Source of the DNA: Thiotrichales bacterium 19S3-11
GTDB lineage: Bacteria; Pseudomonadota; Gammaproteobacteria; Francisellales; Francisellaceae
Reading direction: 5' to 3'
Assembly: GCA_021713295.1 (NCBI GenBank)
Contig: JAKJJU010000021.1
Coordinates: forward strand, 1-48,973
Length of the DNA stretch: 48,973 nucleotides
Of the stretch, positions 44,738 through 48,973 are shown one piece after another. Position 1 is the first letter of the stretch; each line of letters starts with the position of its first letter. Made by a program: the position numbers and the translations under genes. Below the pieces are notes generated by a model, which saw only the letters and a program-made list of their open reading frames with translations, made no database searches and was not told where the DNA came from.

Positions 44738-45048
44738 GTTTTTTTTCCTCTAACTAAGTAACATTACATTGAAAGGTATACTAGAAATAATGAAGTTAAA
44801 CTAAGATTTCTCAGATGAACTAAGTGTCAAAGTCAAGACCATACTACCATCCTTTCAAATAAGGATTATAACACAGATGTCTATAATGCAAACCATAACT
44901 TAAGCTTTAACTTAAATTCTCAGCACAATCAATCGATAATTAATGCATTAACATAGCAGAAAATTTATATGATATATAACGCAATTAAGTAAACAACAGG
45001 TTATGATTTAAAAAGATATTAATAAAACTACAAGGATAACATAGCAAT
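44738..45048. other. 311-bp divergent intergenic region (RRM gene / pilD)
   Basis: AT-rich region between the divergent RRM-protein and pilD genes. It should hold both promoters. A TATACC on the minus strand near 44777 could be a -10 for the RRM gene, leaving a leader of about 35 bases. The palindrome TTAATGCATTAA lies at about 44940. No gene, tRNA or clear regulator site is seen. Confidence 0.4.
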
Positions 45049-45936
45049 ATGATTTTTATATTGATTTTAAGCTTTATTTTTGGACTTGTCTTGGGAAGCT
45101 TTATCAATGTTATCGCCTATCGCTTACCATTAACACTACAATATAACTGGCAAAAAAGTTGTCTTAATTATTTAAAAATTGAACAAAAAACACAAAGTGA
45201 CCCACCATATAACTCTTGTTTCAACTTATTAGGAATCCGATCCCATTGCCCTGATTGTCATCAAAAAATTGCCTTCTACCATAATATTCCTATTATCAGT
45301 TTTGTTTTTTTAAGAGGGCGCTGTCATAGCTGCCATAAAAAAATTTCATGGCTTTATCCAATAACTGAACTAATCTCTGCTATTTTATTTACGCTTATTA
45401 TCATCAAATTTGGTTTTAGCATCGCTACACTATTTTCACTCATATTTGTCTTTGCATTAATTACACTAGCTATCATAGATATTAGAACTCAATTACTACC
45501 GGATATCATAACATTACCTTTAATTTGGCTAGGATTAATGGTTAATAATTTCTCATATTTTACATCGCTAACCTTAGCACTTTGGGGTGCAATCATTGGT
45601 TATCTGATCTTATGGTTTGTTTATATCATCTATAAGCTTCTTCGACACTGTGATGGTTTAGGCTTTGGTGACTTAAAATGTTTAAGTGCAATTGGCGCAT
45701 GGCTTGGCCTTAATGCAATACTACCAACTCTAGTTATTGCCAGCATTAGTGCATTAATTAGCGTATTGATCATTAAATTTAGTGAAATACTTATCCAAAA
45801 AGCTAAGCCAAACTATAAACCAAAACTAACCAACCAGATTGTCTTTGGCCCATTTTTAGCCTTTGCTTCCATTTTCATTCTATTCTGGCATAATGACCCT
45901 ATACTTACGAGCATTTCAGTTACATCAATTATGTGA
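45049..45936 (+). CDS. pilD: prepilin peptidase / N-methyltransferase (type IV leader peptidase)
   Basis: A 295-residue membrane protein. The N-terminal helix LVLGSFINVIAYRLP is the family hallmark. A zinc-type loop with two CxxC pairs (CPDC at about 70, CHSC at about 95) is typical of bifunctional PilD. The aspartyl-protease aspartates are in IDIRTQLLPD and GFGDLKCLSAIGAWLG. It cleaves and methylates type IV pilins and type II secretion pseudopilins. No pilB/pilC genes lie beside it, but the window may simply not reach them. It is 9 bp upstream of glnD and co-directional. Confidence 0.93.
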   Translation: MIFILILSFIFGLVLGSFINVIAYRLPLTLQYNWQKSCLNYLKIEQKTQSDPPYNSCFNLLGIRSHCPDCHQKIAFYHNIPIISFVFLRGRCHSCHKKISWLYPITELISAILFTLIIIKFGFSIATLFSLIFVFALITLAIIDIRTQLLPDIITLPLIWLGLMVNNFSYFTSLTLALWGAIIGYLILWFVYIIYKLLRHCDGLGFGDLKCLSAIGAWLGLNAILPTLVIASISALISVLIIKFSEILIQKAKPNYKPKLTNQIVFGPFLAFASIFILFWHNDPILTSISVTSIM

Positions 45937-45945
45937 TATAAGCTA

Positions 45946-48447
45946 ATGAGCATTGATAATCGCAAGCATCAGCCAATAAAAAATAGACACACTCAATTGA
46001 TCGAATCGCTTAATGAAAATTTTTTCAATAACCCACTTAACTTTACTGAGTTAATGCATCGCTACTGTCATGAAATTGACCATTTTGTAACTTCCAAGTT
46101 AATACATCAAATACCTTCTACAGCCAAAAACAATATCGCACTAGTTGCCCTAGGCGGCTATTCTCGATGCGAATTATACCCATTTTCTGATCTTGATTTA
46201 ATGGTCATCTGCTCAGATAGCCAAGCTAAAACAACACTGGCTGATTCATTTGTATATCTTTGGCAGCTGCCGATAAAAATAAATATCAGCTATCGTACGT
46301 TAAATGAAATTAAGTACGATATATTTCAAGATGTTGCGTTTTTTACAAGCCTACTTAATTGTCGTCTGCTATTTGGAAACAAACAATTATATGACACACT
46401 TAAATGCTTTCTAACAGAACAACCAATAAAACCGAAAACACTCTTAGAGCATTTATATAATGAAGAATTAGCAAATGATAAAATAACTCAACAAAATCTA
46501 GAACCTAATTTAAAAACTGCTCCGGGAAACCTTAGAACATTACATAAAATAAACTGGCTAATAAGCTATTATAACCTTAATCAAAAGCTACTAAATACAA
46601 AAGAACTTGAACAACTTAGGTTAGCATCTGCAATTTTAGGTAAATTACGATTTGGACTTCATCTTATTAGCTATAAAAATGAAAACACATTATATTTTAA
46701 CCATCAACTATCACTATCGAGAGCATTTAACTATCAATCAATCAAGCAAATGATGCAGCCGTATTACCAAGCTGTATTAGATATAGCATTTCTTTTTAAA
46801 AAAATAACAACGCAATTACATGATATCAATAGTGATGCCCCCCTAAGCGCACATAGGATTAAACCATCAGTTAATTGTGATCCGGATGTCGCACTTTTAA
46901 AAATCTTACACAACAATGCACAAGCTAATTCAAAAACATTACCACTAATTGCTTATCAGCTAGTCACTAACCTAAAAGATCAGGTCATTCATCGTCAGCA
47001 TGTCACCACCATAGGAAATTTGTTTTTATCGTTATTTCAATACCCTAACACTCTGGTAGAACATCTGATATTTCTCCATCAATCAAAACGTCTTGCCTAT
47101 TACCTACCGTTATTTGAACATACGATTGGTTTGGGTCAATTTGATTTATTTCATTGCTTTAGTGTTGATGTTCATTCAATTAAAGTCGTTACAGAAGCAA
47201 GCAACCTAATTTTAGGAAACTACCAAACGATTACACCTGATGCAGATGCAATCGTGCAAAAAATCAAACCTGAAGTTTTACTCATTAGTGCTTTTTTCCA
47301 TGACCTAGGTAAAGGCCTAGGAGGAAATCATGAAACGATAATTGCTAAAAAATTATGCCAATACGTAACCAAGCTTAACGATGTTCACTTTTTAACTGAA
47401 AGAGATAAACAACTCATTTTGTTTTTAGTAGAATCTCACTTACTTATGTCACACACTGCACAAAAAAAAGATATCAGTGACTTAGGCGTTCTTAGTGCGT
47501 TTGCCAATGTAGTTAAAGATCAAATAACGCTAGATTACCTCTATTTATTAACCATTTGTGATATCCGTGGTACAAACATCAAGCTATGGAATCACTGGCG
47601 ATTTAGCGTATTAACAAGCCTATACCATAAAACAACGCATTATCTAAAACAGCCCAATGAGGATATAGCAAATATTCAACATGAAGATTCAAATAAGAAA
47701 AAAGTCGCCATTGGTAAAACCAACCGCCTTAAGAATAAATACCCACAAAGTGCACTAAATCATTTTTTAAACCTTTGGGGAGAGCGCTACCTAATACATT
47801 TCTCACCTTCAAGTATTCAATGGCACTTAGACTGTATTTTACCTCATTTAGAAACCGATGGTTTCTACCTTTTCGGACGCTTTAACCCAAGAACTAAACA
47901 AGCGGAAATCATTACTTATTCGAAAAATAAACGCTTTATATTTGGTCCGATTGCCGCATCGGCATCGAGGTTAAGCTTAAGTATACTAGATGCTCGTATT
48001 TATACTGCAACCTCAGGCGAGACCTTTAGTCAATATGTTATTAATCATCAAACGGATCCTATTTCATTAACCAACGAATTTACTTTATCCAAAATAATTC
48101 AGCAATTTAAAACGATCTTAAGTAGTCCACAAAAGAAAGGCACTTCAACTAAATTCAGAAAGCGCTTACCGAAACGCTATATCCTTACAAGTAATCCCAA
48201 AATTAATATCCAAATTATCAATTCATTACAGCTCATCGTTGAAATTCATACCATCGATTACCCTGGAATTTTAGCCGAAATTGTTCGTGTATTTGATCAA
48301 TTTAATCTATATATTACACACGCTAAAATCAATACATTAGATCAAAAAATTGAAGACATTTTCTATCTTGATGCCCAAGAAAAACAAATGGATCAAGTAT
48401 CGATAGAAACGCTTGAATCTGCCATCATCAAAGCAATTAGACTATAA
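45946..48447 (+). CDS. glnD: PII uridylyltransferase / uridylyl-removing enzyme
   Basis: An 833-residue multidomain enzyme. The nucleotidyltransferase site is ALGGYSRCELYPFSDLDLMV (D82, D84). Then comes an HD domain for deuridylylation, with FSVDVHSIKVV and SAFFHDLGKGLGGNHE. Two C-terminal ACT domains follow (about 640-700 and 765-833; LIVEIHTIDYPGILAEIVRVF in the second). It modifies PII proteins in response to glutamine and so controls nitrogen assimilation. It is somewhat shorter than E. coli GlnD (about 890). A linker at about residues 570-590 is low-complexity and Lys-rich. It is probably in an operon with pilD. Confidence 0.95.
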   Translation: MSIDNRKHQPIKNRHTQLIESLNENFFNNPLNFTELMHRYCHEIDHFVTSKLIHQIPSTAKNNIALVALGGYSRCELYPFSDLDLMVICSDSQAKTTLADSFVYLWQLPIKINISYRTLNEIKYDIFQDVAFFTSLLNCRLLFGNKQLYDTLKCFLTEQPIKPKTLLEHLYNEELANDKITQQNLEPNLKTAPGNLRTLHKINWLISYYNLNQKLLNTKELEQLRLASAILGKLRFGLHLISYKNENTLYFNHQLSLSRAFNYQSIKQMMQPYYQAVLDIAFLFKKITTQLHDINSDAPLSAHRIKPSVNCDPDVALLKILHNNAQANSKTLPLIAYQLVTNLKDQVIHRQHVTTIGNLFLSLFQYPNTLVEHLIFLHQSKRLAYYLPLFEHTIGLGQFDLFHCFSVDVHSIKVVTEASNLILGNYQTITPDADAIVQKIKPEVLLISAFFHDLGKGLGGNHETIIAKKLCQYVTKLNDVHFLTERDKQLILFLVESHLLMSHTAQKKDISDLGVLSAFANVVKDQITLDYLYLLTICDIRGTNIKLWNHWRFSVLTSLYHKTTHYLKQPNEDIANIQHEDSNKKKVAIGKTNRLKNKYPQSALNHFLNLWGERYLIHFSPSSIQWHLDCILPHLETDGFYLFGRFNPRTKQAEIITYSKNKRFIFGPIAASASRLSLSILDARIYTATSGETFSQYVINHQTDPISLTNEFTLSKIIQQFKTILSSPQKKGTSTKFRKRLPKRYILTSNPKINIQIINSLQLIVEIHTIDYPGILAEIVRVFDQFNLYITHAKINTLDQKIEDIFYLDAQEKQMDQVSIETLESAIIKAIRL

Positions 48448-48578
48448 ACGTTACTAGCCTGTTAATGAAGGTACTTTATGATATTGTTTATCACTTTTGA
48501 TTGTTTGATCCATCATATGCCATGGATAAAGTGTATCACTTTTTAGGACATTAGCTGGCTTTTTTTGTTGTCTTTCTT

Positions 48579-48973
48579 TGAAATGCCCCCTTACAGTCCT
48601 ACATATCATACCTTTTTCATAGGTAATTTATTAAGACCTTTATATACCTCATATGGAACATAGTTTCCCAATGCTTGATGAGGCCTTTTATGATTATAAT
48701 GCTCAATATAATCTTTAATCAATCCTTCAAGCTCTTTTAAGTTAGAAAATTCTGATAACTTAATTTTCTCTTGCTTTAATGAACGCCAAAATCGTTCAAT
48801 ATAAACATTATCTAAACAACGCCCTTTACCTGTCATACTAATTTTAATATTATTTTTAACTAAAGCCTCAGTCCATTGGTTACTGGTGAACTGGCAACCT
48901 TGATCTGAATTTATAATTTCTGCTTTACCTTTTGTTAAAGCCATTTCTAAAGCTTCTAAACAACTGGAAGTAT
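48579..48973 (-). mobile_element. IS3-family element, right end (partial, cut by window end)
   Basis: The terminus TGAAATGCCCCCTTACAG starts at 48579, where identity with the IS3 copy at the start of the window begins. The element then continues to the window end and beyond. The body points outward, opposite to the first copy, so the window is bracketed by inverted copies. The left end and target duplication are not visible. Confidence 0.8.
48606..48973 (-). CDS. IS3-family transposase OrfB, C-terminal part (cut by window end)
   Basis: The frame is open from the window edge to TGA at 48606-48608, giving about 121 residues of a DDE integrase-type transposase. It includes the second catalytic aspartate in INSDQGCQFTS, and the glutamate in DNVYIERFWRSLKQEKI. 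The tail is HYNHKRPHQALGNYVPYEVY. The reading frame continues without stop past the internal methionine at 48944 into TSSCLEALE, so that ATG is not the true start. It is partial only because of the window edge. Confidence 0.88.
   Translation of the reverse strand, partial: TSSCLEALEMALTKGKAEIINSDQGCQFTSNQWTEALVKNNIKISMTGKGRCLDNVYIERFWRSLKQEKIKLSEFSNLKELEGLIKDYIEHYNHKRPHQALGNYVPYEVYKGLNKLPMKKV

Noticed and set aside
1-48973. A 48-kb composite transposon between the IS3 copies
   Set aside because: The segment carries many core genes (asnS, mdh, glnD, nusB), and the IS bodies are not fully visible; a contig break is simpler.

Overview
The window is AT-rich gammaproteobacterial DNA. The housekeeping genes (asparaginyl-tRNA synthetase, malate dehydrogenase, glnD, pilD, nusB, ribH, trkH) are typical of Gammaproteobacteria. 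The low GC, the short AMP nucleosidase, a CBU_0585-like small protein, a FlmK/NaxD-like lipid A pair and several eukaryote-like putative effectors point to a host-associated relative of Francisella/Fastidiosibacteraceae or Legionellales. No rRNA, tRNA or CRISPR array was found. Both ends of the window lie inside copies of the same IS3-family element in opposite orientation, so it is probably a complete draft contig broken at that repeat.

Layout. 1-6655 is an accessory, IS-rich stretch: one intact IS6-family element, a truncated inverted copy, and three putative effector or hypothetical genes, two of them apparently clipped by the IS copies. The third looks like a RasGEF-domain protein. 6656-11746 holds a DUF2141 protein, a flavin amine oxidase, an ArnT/FlmK-type lipid A glycosyltransferase, a divergent NaxD/YdjC deacetylase and a small membrane protein. 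11852-18610 is a seven-gene minus-strand operon behind a promoter overlapped by a Fur-box-like palindrome: FecB-like binding protein, opine dehydrogenase, EamA exporter, two FecCD permeases, an ABC ATPase and an unrecognised 290-aa helical protein. This looks like an undescribed opine-type metallophore system without nicotianamine synthase.

18691-29967 is an aryl-polyene (APE)-type cluster: chain-length-factor-like ketosynthase, acyltransferases, two acyl carrier proteins, AMP ligase, dehydratase, glycosyltransferase, thioesterase, LolA-like protein, MMPL exporter and methyltransferase. The elongating ketosynthase and ketoreductase are missing from the place where they normally lie. 29968-37797 is mixed: GNAT protein, TRL-like lipoprotein, mdh, asnS, UDP-glucuronate epimerase, outer-membrane barrel, AMP nucleosidase and trkH. 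37911-39512 includes a small redox/sulfur operon: a BigR/SqrR-type ArsR repressor with two cysteines, a rhodanese-membrane fusion and an AhpD-like protein. The palindrome TCTAA-N-TTAGA occurs before both of the first two genes.

39545-42071 holds a duplicated-domain hypothetical protein and a prokaryotic pentameric ligand-gated ion channel homologue. 42165-44217 is ribBX-ribH-nusB, 44417-44737 an RRM RNA-binding protein with a good intrinsic terminator, and 45049-48447 pilD-glnD.

All family calls come from reading motifs by eye, without database searches. Start codons were changed from the longest open frame where an ATG or a Shine-Dalgarno sequence favoured it.
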